NCBI RefSeq assembly: GCF_036323735.1
Contig: NC_086020.1
Location: forward strand, 91,026,210 to 91,090,209
Reading direction: 5' to 3'
Length of the DNA: 64,000 nt
From: Rattus norvegicus
Taxonomy: Eukaryota > Chordata > Mammalia > Rodentia > Muridae
This document shows positions 34,182 to 45,817 of this stretch, in pieces. Made by a program: the position numbers and the translations under genes. The notes beneath the pieces are model-generated. The model was not told where the DNA came from and made no database searches. It saw only the letters and a list, made by a program, of their open reading frames with translations. Position 1 is the stretch's first letter; every line of letters starts with the position of its first letter.

Positions 34182-35245
34182 CAAAATAACCCAGTCCTTG
34201 AAGTTTAAATTTGTAAAGTTGGTGTTCAAGAGCAACTCAAGTAGGTCAACAAGCTTTAATTACTAGTTAATTGAGAAATTAAAATGCCTTTATTCATTCT
34301 GCAAAGTGATTTGCTTTACATCTCTCACATATCTTTCTTTTGGTTTTCCTTCCTTTTTCTTTTTCTCTAGGAATTGTTTCTTAAATAAGTAACCAGTTTT
34401 GATCGGGTCTTTGTGGTGGTGATTTTTTTAAACACAGACTACTAGGACCAATGATGTAGCTCTGTGAATAAAATGATCCTTCACAATTTTCAAAACCTGC
34501 GTTTAAAACTTGAAAACCATGAGGTGGCAAGAAAGCAAAGACATAGCAAAGGTGATCTTTGCCCTGCCCATTTGTGCCAGAGCACAAGTGTCCTGAACTC
34601 ATATTGTAAATATATTTCCAAACCCTAAAAATGATATCAGTGATTTCGTTTCCATGCATGAAAATATCTAAAACATTTCAGTCTTTATTATTAAATATAT
34701 TTTTTGTTTCGAGAATATAAATCACTAAATGTAATACATATGTAGACAGAACATAAAACAGTACACTGTGAATAAAATCCTGTTGGTAGTACTTTCAATA
34801 TTTTTAATTGCATTACCATAATTTAAGATTGATGGTAGTGTGGGAACAGAACTCATAGTTTTGTCTCTTCAGTTAAACTCATTTCCTGATTTTTCTCCTC
34901 TAATAGTAAGAAAGAAACTAGTGCAAGTTTACATCTATTCGGTATAATGTGGAAGATTGTGTTATTAAATTACAGTCCCAGGCAGGTTTCAAGTGATCTC
35001 GTATTAATCTTTATAAGCTATTCTGGAATGCTAAGGTTGGAATTTAACTTTTTAGCAATACCATATTTTCATATCTGTCAGGAAACACTGTTCTCTGGGG
35101 CTGGAATTGTCACCACCATTTTGACTGCCCATGAAGATACGGTATAACCTTCTCAGTGCAATAAACATCTATCCAGCATATAAAGAGACATGAGCTCACA
35201 AAACAGTGCATTAATAGCTCACTGGATGCATACACTGTACCATTC
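33642..35245. other. Unassigned AT-rich stretch
   Basis: No gene or interspersed repeat recognised apart from a CAAAA-rich tract at 34147-34188. Short open frames (34381-34659 minus, 34947-35147 plus) have no identifiable domain. Confidence 0.45.
34147..34188. repeat. (CAAAA)n tract
   Basis: A-rich run with regularly spaced C; possibly an old retroposon tail. Confidence 0.8.
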
Positions 35246-35603
35246 TGTCTTAGGGTTTTATTACTGTGAAGAGAAGGATGTTCAGGATAACTCTTAGAAA
35301 AGAAAGCATGTAATTAGGGAATGGCTTACAGTTTTAGAGGGTCAGTCCATTAGTATCATGGTGAGAAGATGGTAGCATCTCGGCAGACTTGTTGCTGTAG
35401 AAGAAGCTGAGGTTCTACGCCTTGATCCAAAGGCAACCAGGAGGGGGACTCACTCTCCCAAGGCAGAACTTGAGCACTAATAGATCTCAAAGCCTGATAT
35501 CCCATGACATATTTTTTTTTAACAAGGCCAAACCTATTTCAATGAGAACAAATAGTCCTAATAGGGTCATATCCCCTGAGCTATATATATTCTAACCACC
35601 ACA
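35246..35603 (-). mobile_element. MaLR LTR (ORR1/MT-like), antisense, 3' LTR
   Basis: It starts TGTCTTAGGGTTTTA and ends CTAACCACCACA, so both strands begin TG and end CA, 358 bp long. The reverse complement follows the same family layout as the LTRs at 40386-40762 and 59669-60274. Sequence on its right continues into recognisable MaLR internal DNA with a polypurine tract abutting the LTR, so this is the 3' LTR of a minus-strand element. Confidence 0.75.
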
Positions 35604-36500
35604 TTTCACTCCCTGGCCTCCGTAGCCTCATTCAAATATAAGAGTCTATGGAGAAGATAATTAGGCCTAAATGATGAAAACCATATTTAGACCAATGTCA
35701 AAAATTCTGGTATTATGTGGCAGTTCCAAGAATATTCAAAGCCTCCTCTGAGATTCATCCAAATATTTAATTGTAAACCCCTTTAAAATCAAAATCAAAA
35801 AGCAAATCATATAACTTCAAAATGACAATATATGCATTACCATTCTAAAATGTCAAAGCGATGAAATACTGGACCAAAGCAACACCAAAAAAACAGTTGG
35901 GCAAATTCCAAACTCTGAATCGCCATGTCTGATGTCAAAGCTCTCTTCAGATTTCCAACTCCTTTCATCTTTGTTGGCCGAGATAAACTTCTTTCTTTTG
36001 GGCTGTTTCCACTCCCTGAGCTTTCCTCAGGAAGCATCACACAGCTCTGATGTCTATAGTTACTTGGTGTGTCCAAGGCAACATAAACTTTAGAGCTTCT
36101 TGTTCCAATGTTTATCATAAACGCATGACCTTTTGAGCTCTACCAAAGGGCTTAAGTCACTTCTCCAGCTCTGCCCTCTGTAGCACTCTAGGCTCTACTG
36201 TTGCTGCTGTTCTTGGTGGTCACCACATGATACTGGCATCTCTAATATTCTAGGGTCTTCTGCTTCTTTGTGTGCTCATAAACCACTCTCTGTAGTATTT
36301 TACTTCAGGGATGTTGGTAAATCGCTGCTAATTTCTTAGCTTCAGCTAACGAGCATCAGTTGTCCCAGTAATCTCTTCTATACTCGACTCTAAAGCCAAA
36401 GCCACATGGCCAAAGCTGTAGAGGTTTTGCTGCTTTCTGGGCTGGAACATGGAACCCTTTGCTCTATTATATTATCCCCAGCTTTCTGTTTTCCAACTCC
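35604..36500 (-). mobile_element. MaLR internal region (non-coding), antisense
   Basis: Directly next to the LTR, the minus strand reads GAGGCCAGGGAGTGAAATGTGG; its purine-rich run before TGTG is a polypurine tract. The following sequence (CCAACTCCTTTCATCTTTGT, TTTCTTTTGGGCTGTTTCCA, CCAGCTCTGCCCTCTGTAGC on the plus strand) matches the common rodent MaLR internal sequence from memory. These elements do not code for proteins and depend on enzymes supplied by others. The far end and a 5' LTR are not visible. Confidence 0.6.
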
Positions 36501-36504
36501 TTAA

Positions 36505-36625
36505 GTGCCTGAGCTTGGCTGTCCTGGAACTCATTTTGGAGACTAACCTTAATCTCTTAAAATCTGCATGGCTGTTTCCTAAATGTTGAGATTAAAGTTG
36601 TGTAGTACTATGCTTGCACCTAAAC
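36505..36625 (-). mobile_element. Degenerate B1 SINE, antisense
   Basis: CTTGGCTGTCCTGGAACTCA, then a block near AATCTGCATGGCTGTTTCC and TGTTGAGATTAAAGTTGTGT follow the antisense B1 order. It is diverged, with no clear tail. Confidence 0.55.
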
Positions 36626-37055
36626 AGCCAACCAGACAAACAAACAAACAACACTCACCTAAATCCAAAAAGTGAAAATGAACAGCTGAGAGGCCATATT
36701 TCTAATGTTTGTTTGCAACACTGAACATGCTTAGAATCTCTTTGCCAACTTTAAGTGAATGGGGAGAAAGTATTCCCCAAGTAGACGGACATAAGATTCC
36801 CTGGAGTATAGGGTTTCTCTCTGTAGTCACTATGTGCACAAATATTTCTCTGTAAGCATTGACAAAACTAATTAGATGTTGCTGTGCATATTTAGAACAA
36901 GTGTTGGCCTGTTCCCTTAAGCTAAAATACATTGATTTCTCTCATTTTCATAACATCAGAGATCGATTTTTAACAATCTTAGCTGGAAAACGAAAAGATG
37001 TGTTATAAAACAGATATAATTGTACAATCACATCTATACATTTACAAAGGCTCAA
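36626..37055. other. Unassigned stretch
   Basis: No supported feature. The minus-strand 76-codon frame at 36702-36932 has no identifiable domain. Confidence 0.4.
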
Positions 37056-37059
37056 CAAT

Positions 37060-37870
37060 CTTTCCTTCTTTTATTAAAAATAGATTTTTTTTCTCACATA
37101 TCCTAATTATGCTCTCTGTTTTTCCTGTCCATCTTAGTTCCTCCTCCTCCTTTACTTGAATCTGCATTTCCACACTTCCCTTTCTCATTATAAAAGAAAC
37201 AGGCTTCTAAGAGGTAAAAATAAAATGTAATATAATAAGAAAATGCAAAGACTGAATGTTATATTGGACAAAATCACAAGACCAAGAGAAGTCACAAAAC
37301 ACAGAGACTCACAAATTTCCAAAAATAGGAATCCATGGAAAGATTAAAGTGGAATAATTAAATAAATAGAATGAAAAATAAGATAAAATAAAACAATATT
37401 TTAAAAGTAAAAAAAAACAACCAAAGAAGAGTACACATGGTGGGATGATCCCTGGCCCCAGTTGGATATATAGCAGAGGATTGCTTTAGTAATCATCACT
37501 AGGAGGGGAGCCCCTTGGACCTGTGAAGGCATTAGGAGACCATGAAACTCCAAACATGGCGTTGGTTATTGAGTTAGTTTTCTTTTGAAGATCTACTAGT
37601 GGGCATGAAGCCTACATACAAGAGAAGTATGTTTCCCCAATGAGATTCCCTTGGGTGAAACCTAATTTTAATTTCCAAGTAGTTATCAATTAGTGATAAC
37701 TTCAGGGTTATAGAAGGAGACATGTCTCTATTCTCTTTTCCGATCCAGCACTCCATCTGGTGTACACGTGTGCAGGATCTATGCATCCTGCTTCAGTTGT
37801 TCTGAATTCGTATGTACTTTGGTCCTTTTGATTTAAAGGGCTTAGATTTCTTTTCTTCCTTTTCATTTTT
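37060..37870 (-). mobile_element. Old L1 (Lx-type) 3' UTR, antisense, interrupted
   Basis: Segments such as TTTACTTGAATCTGCATTTC, AAACAGGCTTCTAAGAGGTA, CCAAGAGAAGTCACAAAACA and later TTTCCCCAATGAGATTCCCT, TCCATCTGGTGTACACGTGT follow the antisense Lx 3' UTR order. Around 37421-37545 the order is broken by a piece of sense L1 3' UTR. No coding sequence. Confidence 0.55.
37421..37545 (+). mobile_element. Sense L1 3' UTR fragment within the antisense Lx
   Basis: GTACACATGGTGGGATGATC, ATATATAGCAGAGGATTGC and GGAGCCCCTTGGACCTGTGA match the sense L1 3' UTR block also present at 15147-15235. It lacks the terminal G-rich block and tail, so its origin is unclear: nested insertion or local rearrangement. 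Confidence 0.5.
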
Positions 37871-37879
37871 TTTCTTTTT

Positions 37880-38517
37880 TCTTATTGCACTTAGGTCCAT
37901 TTTTTTTCTCATTTTTATTCGTTATTTGTTTACATTCCTAATGCTATCTTCCTTTGCAGTTTCTCCTCCACAACCCCCTATCACCTGCCTCTATGAGGAT
38001 ACATCCCCACCCGCCCACCCACTCCTACCTAAGCACCCTAGCATTCCCCTATCCTGGGTCATCGAGCCTCACAGAACCAAGGGGCTTCCCTCCCAGTGAT
38101 TACCACTAAAGCAATCTTCTGCTATATATCCAGCTGGGGCCAAGGTTCACCCCACCATTTGTACTCTTCGGTTGGTGGTTTAGTCCTTGGGAGCTTTGCA
38201 AGGTTCTGGCTGGTTAATATTTTCTTCCTATGGGGGCCTTGATTTCTTGATGTTGTCCATATTCTCTGCCTTGTACACTCTTTCAATCTCCTCATCAGGA
38301 TTGATTGAACTCTAAAGGGAGAGATTTGATAGCTATATCCCTCCCATTTAAGGATTGTCCTATGGTCTCAAACTCTGTGCAAAATGTTTGACTGTGGATC
38401 TCTCTATTTCTTTCCATCTGGTGGAGGAAGAAGCTATTCTGATGAGGAATGAACAAAACACTTATCTATCAGGTCCATGTGCAGAGCATAATGTCATTAG
38501 GAGTCATTTTAGTGTTA

Positions 38518-38561
<44 letters not shown>

Positions 38562-38900
38562 ATTTGTGTTTTGTTTTATTTGGTAGTGTTTAGCTTTACA
38601 CTAGGTACATGGTCTTTCCTGTCTTAGGTTTTTGGTTACCCAGACAGTGTACATGGGTTTAATACCCTGGAGTGGGCCTTCTTAAGTCAAACCAGATATT
38701 GGTTACTCCCACAAGTTTTATGCCACCATATTTTGCAGTCAGGGCATCATTAAATGGGCTCTTGTTAGCTTGTTGTTTACACTTATTTTGTGATAGCAGG
38801 CAAAGTACCTTCCTGTACCAAAGATGCTAGCCTTTAGCACTTTGTTGTGAAAGCTTTGTGTGGGCACCAGTTAGAATTATCTGTGCTCAATGAGCTGTAT
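37880..38900 (-). mobile_element. Old L1 3' UTR, antisense, with internal (GT)n
   Basis: T-rich end near 37880, then pyrimidine-rich 3' UTR sequence, TCCCCTATCCTGGGTCATCG, CAAGGGGCTTCCCTCCCAG, and after the GT repeat GAGTGGGCCTTCTTAAGTC and GGTTACTCCCACAAGTTTT. The latter block recurs in diverged form at 63862-63905, supporting a shared Lx-type family. A younger L1 end (from 38904) abuts its right side. Confidence 0.6.
38520..38559. repeat. (GT)n microsatellite
   Basis: About 20 perfect GT units inside the antisense L1 3' UTR. Confidence 0.9.
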
Positions 38901-38903
38901 AGG

Positions 38904-39156
38904 TGGACTCTGACCCCATAGGTAGCAATGAATATCCTAGTAAGAGCACCAGTGGAAGGGGAAGCCCTGGGTCCTGCTAAGACTGAACCCCCAGTGAACT
39001 AGACTATGGGGGGAGGGCGGCAATGGGGGGAGGGTTGGGAGGGGAACACCCATAAGGAAGGGGAGGGGGGAGGGGGATTTGCCCGGAAACCGGGAAAGGG
39101 AATAACACTTGAAATGTATATAAGAAATACTCAAGTTAATAAAAAAAAAAAAAAAG
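38904..39156 (+). mobile_element. L1Rn 3' UTR, short 5'-truncated copy, sense
   Basis: TGGACTCTGACCCCATAGGT, GGTCCTGCTAAGACTGAACC, the G-rich block (39007-39080), CCGGGAAAGGGAATAACACT and ACTCAAGTTAATAAAAAAAA form a complete L1Rn 3' terminus of only about 250 bp. The perfect A run suggests a fairly recent insertion. No convincing target-site duplication found. Confidence 0.88.
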
Positions 39157-39159
39157 AAA

Positions 39160-39500
39160 TAGAACCTGGCTTCTTTAAGAACAATATGACCAACCAACCA
39201 GAGCTCTCAGGGACTAAATCACTACCAAAAGACTACACATGGACAGACCCATGGCTCCTGCTGCATATGTAACAGCTGCCTTTGTGTGCACCAACTGGAG
39301 GAGAAGCCCTTTGTCCTGCCAAGGCTGGAGCCCCCAGTGCAGGGGAATGTCAGGTGGGGAGGCCTGAAGGGGAATAGTTGGGGAGGAGGAACGGCCTTAC
39401 AGAAGAAGGGGAGGGGAATTGGATAGGGGGCTTATGGATGGGAAGTGGGAAAGGGAATAACATTTGAAATGTAAAAAAAATTCATAAAAAAAAAACGGTT
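39160..39500 (+). mobile_element. Older L1 3' UTR, sense
   Basis: ACCAACCAGAGCTCTCAGGG, AAAGACTACACATGGACAGA, ATGGCTCCTGCTGCATATGT and the terminal GGGAAAGGGAATAACATTTG followed by A-rich sequence give an older L1 subfamily 3' end. It lies head to tail after the L1Rn end at 38904-39156. Confidence 0.8.
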
Positions 39501-40385
39501 AAAAAATTCAGTCAGTCAGAGAGGCTTTAAAATTCTCACAGAAGGATGTAAAAATATTTTAAACTAAAACATTGTCTCCATTTATGGTAACTTCAACTCT
39601 ATTGTGGGACTTCCATGCTCACTACTGTTTGGAGCCTGAAACAAGTCATACTTTGAGATATGAAGAAAGCATATGCTTGCATTTATGGCAATACATCCCT
39701 TACAGGAAAAAGTTGTTGTGTATCAAGAACTGTCAAATCTCCGCAATGACTGGAAGGGAAGGTATCCTCTGTAACTGACTGAACTATATCTGCATTTTAA
39801 GAAAATAAAAGTTAAAACAGAAAAAAAGAGAAAGAGATAGGACCCTTTTTTCAGTTTTTGGAGAGAAAGCTTATAGTCATGGTAATTATCTGGCTTGTTT
39901 GCGGTTCCCGTGGGACTCCTTTGTCCAACAACTGAAAGAGTTGTAAGACAGTATTGGTACAGGAAACTTCATTTGATGATGAGAGATGTCCAGTTGGGTC
40001 TCTGTCTCCCCACTATTTAAGGATTTTATTGAGATCACCTTTATGTTTGTATATATTTTGAAAATCCTTTACTGTTCTTTCCATACTACTGGCAAATAAC
40101 TCTTCGTTTTAGTTCTCTCTCTGTATTCTCTTTCTCTAATATTAGAAAATGTTTAGACAGTTCAAATTTATAAATTTGTGTGTATATGTGTGTAGCAATT
40201 ACCATAGAAAAAAAGAGACTTTTAATTAGAAAGCTGGGGGACAATGAGAGTGGTCCAGCGAAGATAAATAGAGTATGAAATGATGAGACTCTACTTCAAC
40301 TGAAAACATAAAAATACAATCCGGGAACCACAAATGTGGAAAACAAGACAAGCAAAAAAAAAAAAAAAAAAAAAAAGAAGAAGAA
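39501..40385. other. Unassigned stretch
   Basis: No gene recognised. A run of about 24 A followed by AAG units at 40353-40386 might be a retroposon tail, but no SINE body is recognisable before it. Confidence 0.4.
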
Positions 40386-40575
40386 GTCCTTTTTTTCCCT
40401 ATTCCTATGAAAACACATCATGATCAAATCGAACATAGAAAGTATTTAATTAGGGATCTTAGTTATATTTTTATTGGGTGAGTCCATGACCCATGACCAT
40501 CATGGTTCGGGGACATGGCAGCATACAGACTTAGCATTGATTCAAGGACTCAGATCTTGCTTAGATCTTTTTCAT

Positions 40576-40642
<67 letters not shown>

Positions 40643-40762
40643 TAATGACAGAACTCCTTGAACTAGGCCACAAACCCTAGTTTTTCTAAACCTATCAAAC
40701 AACTAGGGATCACACACTCAAAAATATGAGCCGATGGAACCATTTTCATTCAGACCACCACC
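40386..40762 (-). mobile_element. MaLR LTR (MT-like), antisense, with internal (GA)n
   Basis: The order CCTATTCCTATGAAAACACA, AGTATTTAATTAGGGATCT, a GA array, CCTTGAACTAGGCCACAAAC, ATATGAGCCGATGGAACC and TTCAGACCACCACC matches the reverse complement of rodent MT-type MaLR LTRs, which often carry a GA expansion here. Related segments occur at 59669-60274. Confidence 0.65.
40576..40640. repeat. (GA)n microsatellite
   Basis: About 30 GA units with one AAAG interruption, inside the LTR. The open frame at 40474-40680 reads through it. Confidence 0.92.
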
Positions 40763-41220
40763 AAATACAAGAACTTATTAGGTACATTTTACATGTAATA
40801 ATAAAAATGTTAAATGTTCTGGAGGAGTCATTTGAGAAAATATTTGCCTCAGGAGCATGAGTGGCAGGACCTAGGTAATGAGCCTAGGTTAAAACCTAGG
40901 TAAAGAATCCCACAGGTTGCATTAGCTAATAGGAATCTGAATATTCACCTTTAATTTTTTTTGGGATAACACATAAAGATGATTTTATTGAAGTCAGGTG
41001 TAGCAGATTTGCATGACATCCTCCCTTTCACCTATCGAGTAGAAGGAGTGTTATCCTAATGAAGGTTCACACTGATCCAGAGGGAACCTTTGCCAGTTTC
41101 CATTCCTAATCTTGCGTTGTTTTCATTTTGTTCATTTTGTTCTACGCCACTGACAACGTTATCTTTGGTCCGAACCTGTTCCTCCAAAAGTGATAGTTGT
41201 TGACCACAGCTTACTGAACT
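40763..41220. other. Unassigned stretch
   Basis: No recognised feature before the T-rich tail of the minus-strand L1. Confidence 0.4.
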
Positions 41221-41943
41221 CTTTTTTTTTTTAATTAACTTGAGTATTTCTTATATACATTTCGAGTGTTATTCCCTTTCCCGGTATCCGGGCAAACATC
41301 CCCCTCCCCCCTCCCCTTCCTTATGGGTGTTCCCCTCCCAACCCTCCACCCATTGCCACCCTCCCCCCACCAGTCTAGTTCACTGAGGGTTGTGTCTTAG
41401 CAGGACCCAGGGCTTCTCCTTCCACTGGTGCTCTTACTAGGATATTCATTGCTACCTATGGGGTCAGAGTCCAGGGTCAGTCCATGTATAGTTTTTAGGT
41501 AGTGGCTTAGTCCCTGGAAGCTCTGGTTGCTTAGCATTGTTGTACATATGGGATCTCGAGCCCCTTCAAGATCTTCCAGTTCTTTCTCTGATTCCTTCAA
41601 CGGGGGTCCTATTCTCACTTCAGTGGTTTGCTGCTGGCATTCGCCTCTGAATTTGCTGTATTCTGGCTGTGTCTCTCAGGAGCGATCTACATCCGGCTCC
41701 TGTCGATCTGCACTTCTTTGCTTCATCCAACTTGTCTAATTGGGTGGCTGTATATGTATGGGCCACATGTGGGGCAGGCTCTGAATGGGTGTTCCTTCAG
41801 TCTCTGTTTTAATCTTTGCCTCTCTCTTCCCTGCCAAGGGTATTCTTGTTCCCCTTTTAAAGAAGGAGTGAAGCATTCACATTTTGATCATCCGTCTTGA
41901 GTTTCATGTGTTCTAGGCATCTAGGGTAATTCAAGCATTTGGG

Positions 41944-44900
41944 CTAATAGCCACTTATCAATGAGTGCATACCATGTATGTCTTTCTGTGATTGGGTTAG
42001 CTCACTCAGGATGATGTTTTCCAGTTCCAACCATTTGCCTACGAATTTCATAAAGTCGTTGTTTTTGATAGCTGAGTAATATTCCATTGTGTAGATGTAC
42101 CACATTTTCTGTATCCATTCCTCTGTTGAAGGGCATGTGGGTTCTTTCCAGCTTCTGGCTATTATAAATAAGGCTGCAATGAACATAGTGGAGCACGTGT
42201 CTTTTTTATATGTTGGGGCATCTTTTGGGTATATGCCCAAGAGAGGTATACCTGGATCCTCAGGCAGTTCAATGTCCAATTTTCTGAGGATACTCCAGAC
42301 TGATTTCCAGAATGGTTGTACCAGTTTGCAATCCCACCAACAATGGAGGAGTGTTCCTCTTTCTCCACATCCTCGCCAGCATCTGTTGTCCCCTGAGCTT
42401 TTGACCATAGCCATTCTCACTGGTGTGAGGTGAAATCTCAGGGTTGTTTTGATTTGCATTTCCCTTATGACTAAAGATGTTGAACATTTCATTCGGTGTT
42501 TCTCAGCCATGGCATTCCTCAGCTATGAATTCTTTGTTTAGCTCTGAACCCCATTTTTTAATAGGGTTATTTGTTTCCCTGCGGTCTAACTTCTTGAGTT
42601 CTTTGTATATTTTGGATATAAGTCCTCTATCTGTTGTAGGATTGGTAAAGATCTTTTCCCAATCTGTTGATTGCCGTTTTGTCCTAACCACAGTGTCCTT
42701 TGCCTTACAGAAGCTTTGCAGTTTTATGAGATCCCATTGGTCGATTCTTGATCTTAGAGCGTAAGCCATTGGTGTTTTGTTTAGGAAATTTTTCCAGTGC
42801 CCATGTGTTCCAGATGCTTCCCTAGTTTTTCTTTTATTAGTTTGAGTGTGTCTGGTTTGATGTGGAGGTCCTTGATCCACTTGGACTTAAGTTTTGTACA
42901 GGGTGATAAGGATGGATCGATCTGCATTCTTCTACATGTTGCCCTCCAGTTGAACCAGCACCATTTGCTGAAAATGCTATCTTTTTTCCATTTGATGGTT
43001 TTGGCTCCTTGGTCAAAAATCAAGTGACCATAGGTGTGTGGGTTCATTTCTGGGTCTTCAATTCTATTCCATTGGTCTATCTGTCTGTCTCTGTACCAAT
43101 ACCAATTATCACTATTGCTCTGTAATACTGCTTGAGTTCAGGGATAGTGATTCGCCCTGAAGTCCTTTTATTGTTGAGGATAGCTTTAGCTATCCTGGGT
43201 TTTTTGTTATTCCAGATGAATTTGCAAATTGTTCTGTCTAACTCTTTGAAGAATTGGATTGGTATTTTGATGGGGATTGCATTGAATGTATAGATTGCTT
43301 TTGGTAAAATGGCCATTTTTACTATATTAATCCTGCAAATCCATGAGCATGGGAGATCTTTCCATCTTCTGAGGTCTTCTTCAATTTCCTTCTTCAGTGT
43401 CTTGAAGCTCTTATTGTACAGATCTTTTACTTGCTTTGTTAAAGTCACACCGAGGTACTTTATATTATTTGGGTCTATTATGAAGGGTGTCGTTTCCCTA
43501 ATTTCTTTCTCGGCTTGTTTCTCTTTTGTATAGAGGAAGGCAACTGATTTATTTGAGTTAATTTTATACCCAGCCACTTTGCTGAAGTTGTCTATCAGCT
43601 TTAGTAGTTCTCTGGTGGAACTTTTGGGATCACTTAAATATACTATCATATCATCTGCAAATAGTGATATTTTGACTTCTTCTTTTCCGATCTGTATCCC
43701 CTTGACCTCCTTTGTTGTCTGATTGCTCTGGCTAGAACTTCAAGAACTATATTGAATAAGTAGGGAGAGAGTGGGCAGCCTTGTCTAGTCCCTGATTTTA
43801 GTGGGATTGCTTCAAGTTTCTCTCCATTTAGTTTAATGTTAGCAACTGGTTTGCTGTATATGGCTTTTACTATGTTCAGGTATGGGCCTTGAATTCCTAT
43901 TCTTTCTAGGACTTTTATCATGAAGGGGTGTTGAATTTTGTCAAATGCTTTCTCAGCGTCTAATGAAATGATCATGTGGTTTTGTTCTTTCAGTTTGTTT
44001 ATATAATGGATCATGTTGATGGTTTTCCGTATATTAAACCATCCCTTCATGCCTGGGAGGAAGCCTACTTGGTCATGGTGGATGATTGTTTTGATGTGAT
44101 CTTGGATTCGGTTTGCCAGAATTTTATTGAGTATTTTTGCGTCGATATTCATAAGGGAAATTGGTCTGAAGTTCTCTTTCTTTGTTGTGTCTTTGTGTGG
44201 TTTAGGTATAAGAGTAATTGTGGCTTCGTAGAAGGTATTCGGTAGTGATCCATCTGTTTCAATTTTGTGGAATAGTTTGGATAATATTGGTATGAAGTCT
44301 TCTATGAAGGTTTGATAGAATTCTGCACTAAACCCGTCTGGACCTGGGCTCTTTTGGTTGGGAGACCTTTAATGACTGCTTCTATTTCCTTAGGAGTTAT
44401 GGGGTTGTTTAACTGGTTTATCTGTTCCTGATTTAACTTCGATACCTGGTATCTGTCTAGGAAATTGTCCAGTTCCTGAAGATTTTCAAGTTTTGTTGAA
44501 TATAGGTTTTTATAGTAAGATCTGATGATTTTTTGAATTTCCTCTGAATCTGTAGTTATGTCTCCCTTTCCATTTCTGATTTTGTTATTTGGACGCACTC
44601 TCTGTGTCCTCTCGTTAGTGTGGCTAAGGGTTTATCTATCTTGTTGATTTTCTCAAAGAACCAACTTTTGGTTCTGTTGATTCTTTCTATGGTCTTTTTT
44701 GTTTCTACTTGGTTGATTTCAGCTCTGAGTTTGATTATTTCCTGCCTTCTACTCCTCCTGGGTGTATTTGCTTCTTTTTGTTCTAGAGCTTTTAGGTGTG
44801 CTGTCAAGCTGCTGACATATGCTCTTTCCTGTTTCTTTCTGCAGGCACTCAGCGCTATGAGTTTTCCTCTTAGCACAGCTTTCCTTGTGTCCCATAAGTT

Positions 44901-45758
44901 TGGGTATGTTGTACCTTTATTTTCATTAAATTCTAAAATGTTTTTAATTTCTTTCTTTATTTCTTCCTTGACCAGGTTATCATTGAGTAGAGCATTGTTC
45001 AATTTCCAAGTATATGTGGGCATTCTTCCTTCATTGTTATTGAAGACCAGTTTTAGGCCGTGGTGGTCCGATAGCACGCCGGGGTGTTATTTCTATCTTT
45101 CTGTACCTGTTGAGGCCCGTTTTTTGACCAATTATATGGTCAATTTTGAAGAAAGTACCATGAGGAGCTGAGAAGAAGGTATATCCTTTTGCTTTAGGAT
45201 AGAATGTTCTATAAATATCCGTTAAGTCCATTTGACTCATGATTTCTCTTAGTCTGTCTACATCTCTGTTTAATTTCTGTTTCCATGATCTGTCCATTGA
45301 TGAGAGTGGGGTGTTGAAATCTCCCACTCTTATTGTGTGAGGTGCAATGTGTGTTTTGAGCTTTAGTAAGGTTTCTTTTACATATGTAGGTGTCCTTGTA
45401 TTTGGGGCATAGGTATTTAGGATTGAGAGTTCATCTTGATGGAATTTTCCTTTGATGAATATGAAGTGTCCTTCCTTATCTTTTTTGATGACTTTTAGTT
45501 GAAAATTGATTTTATTTGATATTAGAATGGCTACTCCAGCTTGCTTCTTCTGACCATTTTCTTGGAAAATTGTTTTCCAGCCTTTCACTCTGACGTAATG
45601 TCTGTCTTTGTCTCTGAGGTGTGTTTCCTGTAGGCAGCAGAATGCAGGGTCCTCGTTGCGTATCCAGTTTGTTAATCTATATCTTTTTATTGGGGCGTTG
45701 AGGCCATTGACGTTGAGAGATTTAAGGAATAGTGATTATTGCTTCCTGTTATATTCAT
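41944..45758 (-). pseudogene. L1 ORF2 pseudogene, nearly complete but frameshifted
   Basis: ORF2p nicks target DNA and reverse-transcribes L1 RNA at the nick. The start is the ATG at 45758 and the natural stop is at 41944. A one-base loss near 45722 shifts the frame almost at once. Open pieces in order are 45588-45037 (endonuclease, VGDFN), 45077-44556 (SDHHG), 44598-44302, 44152-43646 (RT: ISLDAEKAFDKIQ, SGTRQGCPLSP), 43649-43077, 43047-42781, 42880-42503 and 42510-41944 (cysteine-rich end). The FADD motif (43651-43662) is intact in sequence but in frame only with the downstream piece. A frameshift lies between it and SGTRQG. The copy is dead yet little diverged. Confidence 0.92.
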
Positions 45759-45817
45759 ATTTGGATGTGAGGTTATGTTTGTGTGCTTTCATTCTCTTTG
45801 TTTTGTTGCCAAGATGA

